DNA of 27,023 nt from JAFGJU01 sp964570935 (GTDB taxonomy: Bacteria; Eisenbacteria; RBG-16-71-46; JAFGJU01). How positions within the stretch are numbered: the stretch's first letter is position 1; each line of letters opens with the position of its first letter. The stretch lies in NCBI GenBank assembly GCA_964570935.1, contig CAZMZP010000071.1:1-27023 (forward strand), read 5' to 3'. Below are positions 7,625 through 15,492 of this stretch, in pieces. Position numbers and translations under genes: made by a program. The notes beneath the pieces are model-generated. The model was not told where the DNA came from, searched no databases, and saw only the letters and a list, made by a program, of their open reading frames with translations.

Positions 7625-8368
7625 ATGGAAAGGGTCGTGCACGAGACCGCGACTGTCCATCCCAGCTGCACTCTGGGCGCCTACGTGGTCATAGGCGAGA
7701 GAGTGAAGATGGGACCGGAGTGCGTGGTCGGTAACGGGGTCGTGATACACGCGGACACGGAGATCGGAAGGGGCGTGCGTATAGACGACAACGCGGTGGT
7801 GGGCAAGCTCCCCATGAGAGGAGCGATCAGCATTCTGAAAGTTGCCGACGAGCTCCCGCCGGCGAAGATAGCCGACGGCTGCATCATCGGCACGTCCTCC
7901 GTCGTTTACAGGGGCGCGGACATAGGGGCAAACGTGCTCATCGCCGACCTGGCCACGGTCAGAGAGAACGTGAAGGTGGGCCAGCGCACCATAATCGGCA
8001 GGGGCGTCACCGTCGAGAACCTCTGCACGATAGGGAGCAGCTGCAAGCTCGAGACCGAAAGCTACATAACCGCGTACTCGACCCTGGAAGACAACGTGTT
8101 CATCGCGCCCCAGGTCTCCACGTCCAACGACAACTTTGTCGGCAGGACCAAGGAGCGGTTCAAGCATTTCAAGGGTGTGACCGTGAAGAAGGGCGGCAGG
8201 ATCGGGACCGGCGCCGTGATTCTGCCCGGCAAGGTCATCGGCCAGGACGCGCTGGTGGCCGCGGGCTCGGTGGTGACGCGCGACGTGCCGGCGGGCAAGA
8301 TAGTGGCCGGCGTGCCCGCCAAGGTCTGGAGAGACGTGCCGAAGGAACAGCTGCTGGAGAACCAGTGA
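7625..8368 (+). CDS. hexapeptide-repeat (left-handed beta-helix) acyltransferase
   Basis: A 247-residue protein built almost wholly of hexapeptide repeats (for example VHPSCTLGAYVVIGERVKMG, IGRGVRIDDNAVVG, VGQRTIIGRGVTVENLCTIG, IGTGAVILPGKVIGQDALVAAGSVVTRDVP). This is the coil typical of trimeric acetyl-CoA-dependent sugar N- or O-acyltransferases. A non-repeat insert (about residues 62-82, GKLPMRGAISILKVADELPP) probably lies near the active site. The next gene is a PLP aminotransferase, so N-acetylation of an NDP-amino sugar is the likely job, as in WbpD, QdtC or PglD pathways; it is not an obvious member of any of those. ATG 7625 follows AGGAGG. The gene lies 15 bases after the nucleotidyltransferase. 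Confidence 0.82.
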   Translation: MERVVHETATVHPSCTLGAYVVIGERVKMGPECVVGNGVVIHADTEIGRGVRIDDNAVVGKLPMRGAISILKVADELPPAKIADGCIIGTSSVVYRGADIGANVLIADLATVRENVKVGQRTIIGRGVTVENLCTIGSSCKLETESYITAYSTLEDNVFIAPQVSTSNDNFVGRTKERFKHFKGVTVKKGGRIGTGAVILPGKVIGQDALVAAGSVVTRDVPAGKIVAGVPAKVWRDVPKEQLLENQ

Positions 8369-8444
8369 CGGCAAGCGGGCCGGAGCCGCGCGTGCGGCCG
8401 GCGCCGCTATTCGCGGAGTGTCCGGGGAAGATTTGGAGGAGTGA

Positions 8445-9551
8445 ATGCGCGTACAGTTTCTGGACTTGAGACAACAGTATCAGACCATAAAACAGGAGAT
8501 CGACGAGGCCGTGCTCCGGCAGGTGGGGAGCGGGAACTACGTCCTGGGAGAGACGGTGGCCCAGCTGGAGAAGCGGATCGCCGAGTACTCGGGAGCGGCC
8601 CACGGGATAGGAGTGGCCTCCGGCACCGACGCGCTGCTGCTGTCACTCAAGGCGTGCGGGGTCGGGCCGGGAGACGAGGTCATCACCTCGACGTACAGCT
8701 TCTTCGCCTCCGCCGGAACGATATGGAACGCGGGCGCGCGGCCGGTGTTCGTGGACATCGACCCGGCCACATTCAACCTGGACGTTTCGCAGATCAAGCA
8801 CAAGGTCACTGCCCGCACCAGGGCCGTGATGCCGGTCCACCTGTTCGGACAATGCGCGGACATGGGTCCGGTCATGGACGTGGCGGCGGACAAGGGACTC
8901 GCCGTCGTCGAGGACGCCGCCCAATCCATCGGCGCCACCTGGCGCGGCAGGAAGGCGGGCTCCATCGGTACTACGGGCTGCTTCAGCTTTTATCCCACCA
9001 AGAACCTCGGAGCCTACGGCGACGGCGGCATGATCGTCACCAGCGACCCGGCCGTGGCCGACAGGCTGCGGCTCCTGCGGGTGCACGGCGCCAAGCCCAA
9101 GTACTTTCACAAGGTCGTGGGGTTCAACAGCAGGCTCGACGCCATTCAGGCGGCCATACTCCTGGTGAAGTTGGACCACCTGGATTCCTGGAGTGAACGG
9201 CGCAGACAGAACGCGCTGGTCTACGACCGGCTGTTCCGCGGGAGCGAGGTCGTGGCGCCCGAAGTCAGCGAAGGAAACGTGTCCATATTCAACCAGTACG
9301 TGGTCAGAGTCCCTAAGAGGGACGCCGTGAAGGAGCTTCTGAAGAAGAAAGGCGTCGACACCGACGTCTACTATCCGCTGCCGCTCCACCTTCAGGAGTG
9401 CTTCCGGGAGCTGGGCTACGCCAGGGGACAGCTTCCCAACTCCGAGAAGGCCGCGGCGGAGTCTCTGGCGCTCCCGATCTATCCGGAGCTCACCGCCGAG
9501 CAGCAAGAGTACGTAGTCTCCTCCGTCAAGGAGGCCATCGCGGCGGCGTGA
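8445..9551 (+). CDS. DegT/DnrJ/EryC1 PLP-dependent sugar aminotransferase
   Basis: A 368-residue PLP enzyme that transaminates a keto nucleotide-sugar, usually with glutamate as amino donor. Features seen: FLDLRQQY at the N-terminus, VASGTDALLLSLKA (cofactor phosphate region), VHLFGQCADM, VEDAAQSIGA (Asp contacting the pyridine nitrogen), the Schiff-base lysine K186 in FYPTKNLGAYGDGG, and GFNSRLDAIQAAIL. The opening and the YYPLPLHLQ block resemble 3-aminotransferases of the WbpE/QdtB kind more than the LegC or perosamine synthases, but regiochemistry cannot be fixed by eye. GGAGG (8435-8439) stands five bases before ATG 8445. With the acyltransferase upstream it would make an acylated amino sugar. 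Confidence 0.88.
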   Translation: MRVQFLDLRQQYQTIKQEIDEAVLRQVGSGNYVLGETVAQLEKRIAEYSGAAHGIGVASGTDALLLSLKACGVGPGDEVITSTYSFFASAGTIWNAGARPVFVDIDPATFNLDVSQIKHKVTARTRAVMPVHLFGQCADMGPVMDVAADKGLAVVEDAAQSIGATWRGRKAGSIGTTGCFSFYPTKNLGAYGDGGMIVTSDPAVADRLRLLRVHGAKPKYFHKVVGFNSRLDAIQAAILLVKLDHLDSWSERRRQNALVYDRLFRGSEVVAPEVSEGNVSIFNQYVVRVPKRDAVKELLKKKGVDTDVYYPLPLHLQECFRELGYARGQLPNSEKAAAESLALPIYPELTAEQQEYVVSSVKEAIAAA

Positions 9552-9648
9552 TTCGCCGGGGCGGCGTGCTGACGGCGTCGGAGAGCACCTCTGCCTTTCC
9601 GGGCGCAAGGCGCCGCGTTTCTCTCGCAGCAAAGAAAGAGGTGGAAGA

Positions 9649-12147
9649 GTGAAGAGCCTCGTCTGGAAGGCCCAGAGGGCGAAGATGATGAGTCCTCTGG
9701 AGCTGGGCGAAAGGGCCACGAGGGAAATCAGAAACCTGGTGGAACACCTCCTCCAGGCCGCCGGCGTGTCCGGCGCGGCCTACCGGGTGGATTTCCGCGC
9801 CGCGACTTCCGGTGCGTCCGCGGCCGGCCGGGTCCCGGTTGGCGGTGACACCCCGGCCGGGGTCGGGGGCGGCGCCGTGTTCTTTGACGCGGCGGACGAG
9901 GCCCTGCGCTCCCGGGTCTTCCCCCTGCCGGAGCGCTACGAGACGGAGGCCGGGAACATCCTGTCACACAGGGTGCGCGTGCTCGGGCACGAGTACCGTC
10001 TGGGAGACAGCATCAACTGGCATCGTGACTATCGCCTGGGACGGAACTGCCCCATCCGTTACAGCGGTTTCATAGACCTCAAGGACCCCGAGTTCGAGGA
10101 GTCAGTGCGGTGGGTCTGGTATCTGAACAGACACAGGCACCTGGCCGCGCTGGGGCGGGCCTACTTCGTCACGCGGAAGACCGAGTACGCACAGGAGATC
10201 GTGGACCAGCTGCAGAGCTGGGTGGAGCAGAACCCGCCGGCCGTCGGAGTGAACTGGACGGCGCCGCTGGAGGTGGCGCTCCGGCTGCTTTCCTGGGGTT
10301 GGGCTCTTTTCGCGATCCGAGACTTCGAAGGATTCACGCCGGAGGCGCAGAAGAGGATCGTGGGTTCGGTGTGGCTGCAGCTCAGGCACATGAGCCGGAA
10401 CCTCTCCACGTACTCTTCGGCCAACAACCATCTCATAGCGCAGGCGGCGGGCCTGTTCGTGTCCGGGAACGTGTTCAGCGGTCTCGGCGGCTCCCGCGCC
10501 TGGGCGGAAAGGGGCGCGGGGATACTGTGGCGGGAGATAATGCACCAGACGTTCGCGGACGGAGTCAGCAAGGAGCAGTCGGTCCACTATCACAGTTTTG
10601 TGGCCGAGCTCACCGCCCTGTCTCTCCTGTTCGCTCACAGGAACGGAATACAGGTTCCGGCGGGCGTGAATGAGCGCTTCGGTCGTATGTGCGACTTCCT
10701 GCTGGCCGTCTCGGGGGCCGACGGCGCCGCGCCGGCCGTGGGGGACTCGGACGACCAGTCCGCGTTCCTGCCCGAGTCGCCGAAACTTTTCCTGGACGGC
10801 CTGATGGCGTGCGCGGCGTACCTCCTGGACAGGGAGGACCTGGCCGGCAAGATAGACGAAGTGCCGTTGGAAGCGGCACTCCTCCTGGGACGGGAAGGAA
10901 TTGCCGCGGTCGGACCGATGACGAAGCGGCCGGAAGAGGCTCTCAAACGGCCCGGCGGCCTCGGGTCCCGCGCCTTTTCGGAGGGCGGCTACTACGTCCT
11001 CCGCAGCGGGACTCCCGGGCTCGACACCTCTTGTGTGGTGGACTGCGGAGAGCTGGGGTTGGGCAGCACCGCGGCCCACGGCCACGCGGACTGTCTTTCG
11101 CTCACGATGAAGGCGAACGGAAAGCACGTCCTGATAGACCCGGGCACGTTCACCTACCACAGTCAGCCGCAGTGGAGGTCCTATTTCAGGTCCACCGCGG
11201 CACACAACACCGTGGCGGTGGACGGCCGGAGCCAGTCGCAGATGCTGGGGCCGTTCGTCTGGGGACAGAGGGCCCGCCCTTGTCTCGAGGACGTGACCCT
11301 CGAGAGCTATTTCGATTTTGTGATTGCCTCCCACGACGGCTATCTCAGCCTGAAGGACCCGGTGAGGCACCGGAGAGTAGTGGTGTTGGTGAAACCGGGC
11401 ACCGTCATAATCGTGGACGTCCTGTCCGGAAAGGCCTGGCACGAGTACGAGCAGAATTTCCACTTCAGCGGTGCGGCCGCCGTGCACAAGGAAGAGGGAT
11501 GCGTGGCGGTCAGGACGGGCGAGGACGGCGAGGAAGCGCTTCTTTTCTCTCCCGCCGTGAGCGCGGGAACCGCCGCGCTGATAGAGGGCGAGACGAAGCC
11601 CATACTGGGCTGGAATTCTCCGAGGTTCTGGGAGAGGACGCCTTGCCAGTGTCTGTCGGTGAGGGGCAGGTTCCGGGGCGTGGCGCTTCTGGAGGCGTGT
11701 GTCCTGACCGGCGCGACGCCGGGGAATCGGCCGCGAGTCACCTTTACCGCCGCCGGTCAGGAGGGAAGGCTGTTCAGCGTCCTCAGGACCGAGACGGAAT
11801 CGTTCGCGGAGACCTCGCTGGTCAACCTGGGCGCCGGCCCGGCCGGAGACGACGTGCTTCAGTCGGACGCCTCGTACGTGTGCATGAGGGAGTTCCCGGC
11901 CGGCGGGCTCGAGGTCTTCGGGCGTAACGTCGGCAGGCTGGTGCGACGCGGCGAGGTGCTGATGGAGGCCACGGCCAGGATGCCTTTTGTGAGAATCCGG
12001 ATGGAGAAGGACGCTTTGAGGTACGAGGCACGCGGGGACGGGACGGTCTCCGTCCGCTCCGGAGACGCGAGGAGCGTCGTCTCCTCGTTGCCGGGCATAA
12101 AGTGGGAGAGGGACGGGGAGTTCCTGAGAATCCTCGCCGACACGTAG
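9649..12147 (+). CDS. heparinase II/III family protein, cytoplasmic
   Basis: An 832-residue protein with the architecture of heparinase II/III-type polysaccharide lyases. It has an N-terminal stretch (MSPLELGERATREI, residues 14-27) common in versions encoded in glycan loci, an alpha-helical toroid, and a C-terminal beta-sandwich from about residue 430. Probable active-site pieces are YSSANNHLIAQAAG (N260), QSVHYHSF (Y314) and STAAHGHADCLSL (H477, H479), matching the Asn/Tyr/His arrangement of the family. Such enzymes cleave uronate-containing chains by beta-elimination. No signal peptide is visible, so it probably acts in the cytoplasm or is exported by another route. The GTG start at 9649 follows GAGGTGG. 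Between the aminotransferase and this gene (9552-9648) only a short GGCGC-AAG-GCGCC hairpin is seen. Confidence 0.85.
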   Translation: MKSLVWKAQRAKMMSPLELGERATREIRNLVEHLLQAAGVSGAAYRVDFRAATSGASAAGRVPVGGDTPAGVGGGAVFFDAADEALRSRVFPLPERYETEAGNILSHRVRVLGHEYRLGDSINWHRDYRLGRNCPIRYSGFIDLKDPEFEESVRWVWYLNRHRHLAALGRAYFVTRKTEYAQEIVDQLQSWVEQNPPAVGVNWTAPLEVALRLLSWGWALFAIRDFEGFTPEAQKRIVGSVWLQLRHMSRNLSTYSSANNHLIAQAAGLFVSGNVFSGLGGSRAWAERGAGILWREIMHQTFADGVSKEQSVHYHSFVAELTALSLLFAHRNGIQVPAGVNERFGRMCDFLLAVSGADGAAPAVGDSDDQSAFLPESPKLFLDGLMACAAYLLDREDLAGKIDEVPLEAALLLGREGIAAVGPMTKRPEEALKRPGGLGSRAFSEGGYYVLRSGTPGLDTSCVVDCGELGLGSTAAHGHADCLSLTMKANGKHVLIDPGTFTYHSQPQWRSYFRSTAAHNTVAVDGRSQSQMLGPFVWGQRARPCLEDVTLESYFDFVIASHDGYLSLKDPVRHRRVVVLVKPGTVIIVDVLSGKAWHEYEQNFHFSGAAAVHKEEGCVAVRTGEDGEEALLFSPAVSAGTAALIEGETKPILGWNSPRFWERTPCQCLSVRGRFRGVALLEACVLTGATPGNRPRVTFTAAGQEGRLFSVLRTETESFAETSLVNLGAGPAGDDVLQSDASYVCMREFPAGGLEVFGRNVGRLVRRGEVLMEATARMPFVRIRMEKDALRYEARGDGTVSVRSGDARSVVSSLPGIKWERDGEFLRILADT

Positions 12148-12168
12148 CGCAGCAACTTGGAGGAGTTC

Positions 12169-13218
12169 ATGCAGAAAAAGTTGAGGGTCGCAATCGCCGG
12201 CATGGGAGAAATGGGCATGGTGAGGGCGGTCATCGCGAAGGGTCTCTCCCAGTACGAGCTGGTGAGCGTGATCGACGCCAGGGGCACGTTCGCGAGGCTG
12301 GCCGGCAAGCAGCTGGGAGTCGGGCATTACACGAGCTACGCGAAGGCCGCGTCCTCAGATGATTTCGACGCGCTGATGATCTCGACTCCGTTCACCTCGC
12401 ACTACGAGCTGGGAACCGAGGCGGTGCGTCAGGGCAAGCACGTGTTCTGCGAGAAGCCGCTGGCGGGCGATTCCAGGAAGGCCATCGAAATGCACAGGGC
12501 CGCGGCCCGGAAGGGCGTCATGACGCAAGTCGGCTACAACTGGCGGTTTCACCCGACCTTCAGCAAGGCGAGACAGCTGGTCGACGGCGGGGTGATAGGG
12601 CAGCTGAAGTACGCGGGCCTGAAAGTGTACAAGAGCGAGGTCACCAGGCCAGAGGACAAAGCCGACAAGAAGAATCGCGAGGAACGGTTCGGATTCTACG
12701 GGGCCCTGGGGGTCCACGGCCTGGACCTCTGGCTCTGGTTCGGAGGGAAGCCGTCTTCCCTGAGCGCGCAGACCACCAAGGTCTTCAGCTCGGGCCTGTC
12801 CGACCTCATATCGGCGGTGTGCCGCTTCGAGAACGGAGTGCACGGCCTCGTGGACCTCGGCTGGAGCCATCACGGGTTCGTGGACAAGGACGAGATGACA
12901 CTGCTTCTGACCGGCACGTCCGGGTCGATGACCGTGAACGCGGACCGCATCGAGATGTATCTGGAGAAGGAGTGCGGCGGGATGCCCTGCGGCGACTCGC
13001 TCATATACGCGTCCGAAATACCGTACCACACGGAGTTCTGGTTCACGCACAGAGGGCTCTCGCACGAAATGGAGGCGTTCGCCAGCTCCGTGCTCGAGGG
13101 GAAGAAACCCAGTCCGACCTGGTACGACGGCTATCTCGTGGACAGGCTGGTCGAGGCGCTGGAGGAGTCGGGCCGCGACAGTCGTGTGATTTCACCGGTG
13201 ATCGAGGAGTCAGAATGA
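12169..13218 (+). CDS. Gfo/Idh/MocA family oxidoreductase
   Basis: A 349-residue NAD(P)-dependent sugar dehydrogenase. The Rossmann site is AIAGMGEMG (residues 8-16), followed by MISTPFTSHYELGTEAV. The signature EKP (E95-K96-P97, Lys being the usual catalytic residue) lies in VFCEKPLAGDS, followed by GYNWRFHPTF and the GVHGLDLWLW region with its conserved His/Asp. Relatives oxidise or reduce sugar hydroxyl/keto groups, including the 3-position of UDP-N-acetylglucosaminuronate (WbpB/WlbA). Here the 3-keto product could feed the upstream aminotransferase, but this is inference. ATG 12169 follows GGAGGAG (12159-12165); the TTG at 12157 sits inside that ribosome site and is rejected. It overlaps the next gene by 4 bases (ATGA, 13215-13218). 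Confidence 0.88.
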   Translation: MQKKLRVAIAGMGEMGMVRAVIAKGLSQYELVSVIDARGTFARLAGKQLGVGHYTSYAKAASSDDFDALMISTPFTSHYELGTEAVRQGKHVFCEKPLAGDSRKAIEMHRAAARKGVMTQVGYNWRFHPTFSKARQLVDGGVIGQLKYAGLKVYKSEVTRPEDKADKKNREERFGFYGALGVHGLDLWLWFGGKPSSLSAQTTKVFSSGLSDLISAVCRFENGVHGLVDLGWSHHGFVDKDEMTLLLTGTSGSMTVNADRIEMYLEKECGGMPCGDSLIYASEIPYHTEFWFTHRGLSHEMEAFASSVLEGKKPSPTWYDGYLVDRLVEALEESGRDSRVISPVIEESE

Positions 13219-14105
13219 AGCTGCCGAAGATAATGCTGGGATCCAATCCGTTTCACGCGGTCTCTTACAGGGGTTCGGAGGAGAGGAAGGAGTTCAGGAG
13301 GCGGTTCAGCGACGTAGACAGCGTTTACAAGGTCATGGCGCGCTCCGCGGAGCTCGGCGTGACGGGCTTCCACTCCTACGCCAAGGACATGGAAATAAGG
13401 GCGATGGTGAGGCTCAGGGAGAAGCTGGGCGACTCCATGACGGTCGTCTCCATCCTGCCCGACATATACGGCGCGATGTCGCGCCAGGCGGGAGAGGGGG
13501 CGCAGGACAAGAACCTGGCCAAGATCAAGCTGCTCTTGAAGAACATGCCCAGTCTCATCTCGGCCGGCGTGACGGGAAACCTCCTGCCGATGATAGACTC
13601 GATACTCAAGACGGAGTTGAACTTCATAAAGGCGACGAAGCCGAATTTCATCCTGCTCCACGGCACCCTGACCGACATGGCCTGCGTCACCGACCAGAGA
13701 AACCTGCTCCAGCTGTTCAAGGACAAGGTGCTGGAGCAGGGCGCGGTTCCCGGGCTCACAACTCACAACCTTGGAATGACCTGCGGGAAGTTGAAGGCCA
13801 TGGGTATTCGCTTTCCCGTGATAGAGGCGCCGTTCAACCCGCGCGGCTTCATGATGCAGCCGTCGGTCGAGAGGTGCCTCGAGGTGCGAAGAGAGTCCGT
13901 CGACGTGTGTTTCGTGGGGAAGAAGGTGCTGGCCGGGGGCTCGGTGGCCCCGGCCGAGGGTCTCGCTTACGCCTACAGGACGGCCGGCGTCCAGTGCACC
14001 GTACTCGGAATAGGGAGCGTGAGCGAGGCGGACGAGACATTCTCAGTCGGAAAGGAAATCCTGGGGCCGGAATACACGGCTCAGTACGACATACAGGCCG
14101 TCTGA
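13215..14105 (+). CDS. uncharacterised TIM-barrel-like protein
   Basis: A 296-residue soluble protein I cannot assign to a named enzyme. It opens with IMLGSNPFHAVSYRGSEER. It continues with alternating short hydrophobic strands and helices (VTGFHSYA, MTVVSILPD, PNFILLHGTLTD, VPGLTTHNLG, FPVIEAPFNPRGF, VCFVGKKVLAGGSVAPAEGL, CTVLGIGSVSEADETF), the rhythm of a beta/alpha barrel. The last two blocks recall the C-terminal phosphate-binding part of aldo-keto reductases. No classical Tyr/Lys AKR tetrad or metal site is obvious. ATG 13215 overlaps the stop of the Gfo/Idh gene (ATGA) with GAGGAG five bases upstream, so the two are probably coupled and may share a substrate. It could be a sugar epimerase, lyase or reductase. 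Confidence 0.7.
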   Translation: MKLPKIMLGSNPFHAVSYRGSEERKEFRRRFSDVDSVYKVMARSAELGVTGFHSYAKDMEIRAMVRLREKLGDSMTVVSILPDIYGAMSRQAGEGAQDKNLAKIKLLLKNMPSLISAGVTGNLLPMIDSILKTELNFIKATKPNFILLHGTLTDMACVTDQRNLLQLFKDKVLEQGAVPGLTTHNLGMTCGKLKAMGIRFPVIEAPFNPRGFMMQPSVERCLEVRRESVDVCFVGKKVLAGGSVAPAEGLAYAYRTAGVQCTVLGIGSVSEADETFSVGKEILGPEYTAQYDIQAV

Positions 14106-14175
14106 CGTCGCGACAGGAGAGCGGCCGTCCGACGCGCCGCCTGACGCCCGGATGATTCACCGGAGGAGTCTCAAC

Positions 14176-15492
14176 ATGGAGATATCAGTCTTTGGACTCG
14201 GCTACGTGGGGACCGTCACGTCCGCCTGCCTCGCCAAGCTGGGTCACACCGTCGTAGGAGTGGACGTCAACGAGTACAAGGTCGGGTGCCTCAAGCAGGG
14301 GAAGAGCCCCATCGTGGAGACGAGTCTCGACGGCCTGATAAGGGACATGAAGGCGGCCGAGCGCCTGGACGCGACGTCCTGCGCGGCGGAGGCCGTGAGC
14401 GCCACCAGGGTCAGTCTTGTCTGCGTCGGCACTCCCTCCGGTGAAAACGGTTCCGTGGACTTCAGCTTCCTGGAGAGGGTGTGCCGCGACATAGGCAGCG
14501 CGCTGGCGGCGGTGTCCCACTTCCACGTCATCATGGTGCGGAGCACGATGCTGCCCGGCACCGTGGAACGGCGCCTGGTGCCCATCCTGGAGGAGGCGTC
14601 CGGGAAGAAGGCCGGCGTCGATTTCGGAGTGTGCTACAACCCGGAGTTCCTCCGCGAGGGCAGCGCGGTCTCGGATTTCTTCAACCCGCCGTTCACGCTT
14701 CTGGGCGCGCGGGACGAAAAGACGCTGCGCGTGGCGGAGCAGGTGTTCTCCTCCCTCAGCGCCCCGGTGGTGAAGACGTCTCCGAGGGTCTCCGAGATGG
14801 TGAAGTACGTGAACAACGCGTACCACGCGCTCAAGGTCACGTTCGCCAACGAAATCGGAAACCTGTGTAAGAAGGAAGGCATGGACGGCCACGAGGTGAT
14901 GAGGATCTTCTGCATGGACAGAAGGCTGTCCATATCCGAGCACTACCTGGAGCCCGGGTTCGCCTTCGGGGGTTCCTGCCTGCCCAAGGACGTCCGCGCC
15001 ATCCTGGCCAGGCTCAAGGAGCACAAGCTGGAATCACCGGTGATCGAGGGGATAATCAAGAGCAACGAGGTCCAGGTGAGGATAGCGCAGAAGATGATAG
15101 AGGAGACCAGGAAGAAGAAGATCGGCATCCTGGGCGTGAGCTTCAAGGCCGGCACCGACGACCTGCGCGAGAGTCCCATAGTGAAAGTGATAGAAACCCT
15201 GGTGGGCAAGGGGTACCAGCTCAAGGTCTACGACGAGAACGTGGAGCTGGCGAGGCTCCTGGGAGCCAACAGGCAGTTTTTGCAGGAGGAAGTTCCGTAT
15301 CTTCCGTCAATAATGTGCTCGTCCATGGACGAAGTCCTGGAATTCGCGGAGGTGGTCGTGATCGCCAACAAGGGGGCCGGCTTCAGCGGCATAGGAACGC
15401 GCCTCAGGAAAGACCAGATCGCGATTGACCTGGTGCGAATAGTGAAGGACGGGTCTGAGACGAGCGGCGAGTACAGGGGAATCTGCTGGTGA
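14176..15492 (+). CDS. algD: GDP-mannose 6-dehydrogenase (AlgD-like)
   Basis: A 438-residue member of the UDP-glucose/GDP-mannose dehydrogenase family, which oxidises the C6 hydroxyl to a carboxylate in two NAD+-dependent steps. The NAD site is VFGLGYVGTV. The middle contains AGVDFGVCYNPEFLREG and KYVNNAYHALKVTFANEIGN. The catalytic cysteine is C268 in FGGSCLPKDVRAI, the same number as in Pseudomonas AlgD as I recall it. The C-terminal domain has GVSFKAGTDDLRESP and the protein ends in RGICW, also AlgD-like. These details favour GDP-mannose over UDP-sugars, giving GDP-D-mannuronate. The length fits AlgD (about 436). ATG 14176 follows GGAGGAG (14162-14168). The 70-base gap upstream shows no strong signal. 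Confidence 0.86.
   Translation: MEISVFGLGYVGTVTSACLAKLGHTVVGVDVNEYKVGCLKQGKSPIVETSLDGLIRDMKAAERLDATSCAAEAVSATRVSLVCVGTPSGENGSVDFSFLERVCRDIGSALAAVSHFHVIMVRSTMLPGTVERRLVPILEEASGKKAGVDFGVCYNPEFLREGSAVSDFFNPPFTLLGARDEKTLRVAEQVFSSLSAPVVKTSPRVSEMVKYVNNAYHALKVTFANEIGNLCKKEGMDGHEVMRIFCMDRRLSISEHYLEPGFAFGGSCLPKDVRAILARLKEHKLESPVIEGIIKSNEVQVRIAQKMIEETRKKKIGILGVSFKAGTDDLRESPIVKVIETLVGKGYQLKVYDENVELARLLGANRQFLQEEVPYLPSIMCSSMDEVLEFAEVVVIANKGAGFSGIGTRLRKDQIAIDLVRIVKDGSETSGEYRGICW

Noticed and set aside
8369..8444. Hairpin GCCGC-GCGT-GCGGC as a regulatory element
   Set aside because: Five-base stems are expected by chance in sequence this GC-rich; no T-run or operator symmetry.
10102..12327. 741-codon minus-strand frame opposite the heparinase gene
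   Set aside because: Shadow frame; composition is unlike a protein, while the plus strand carries clear heparinase motifs.
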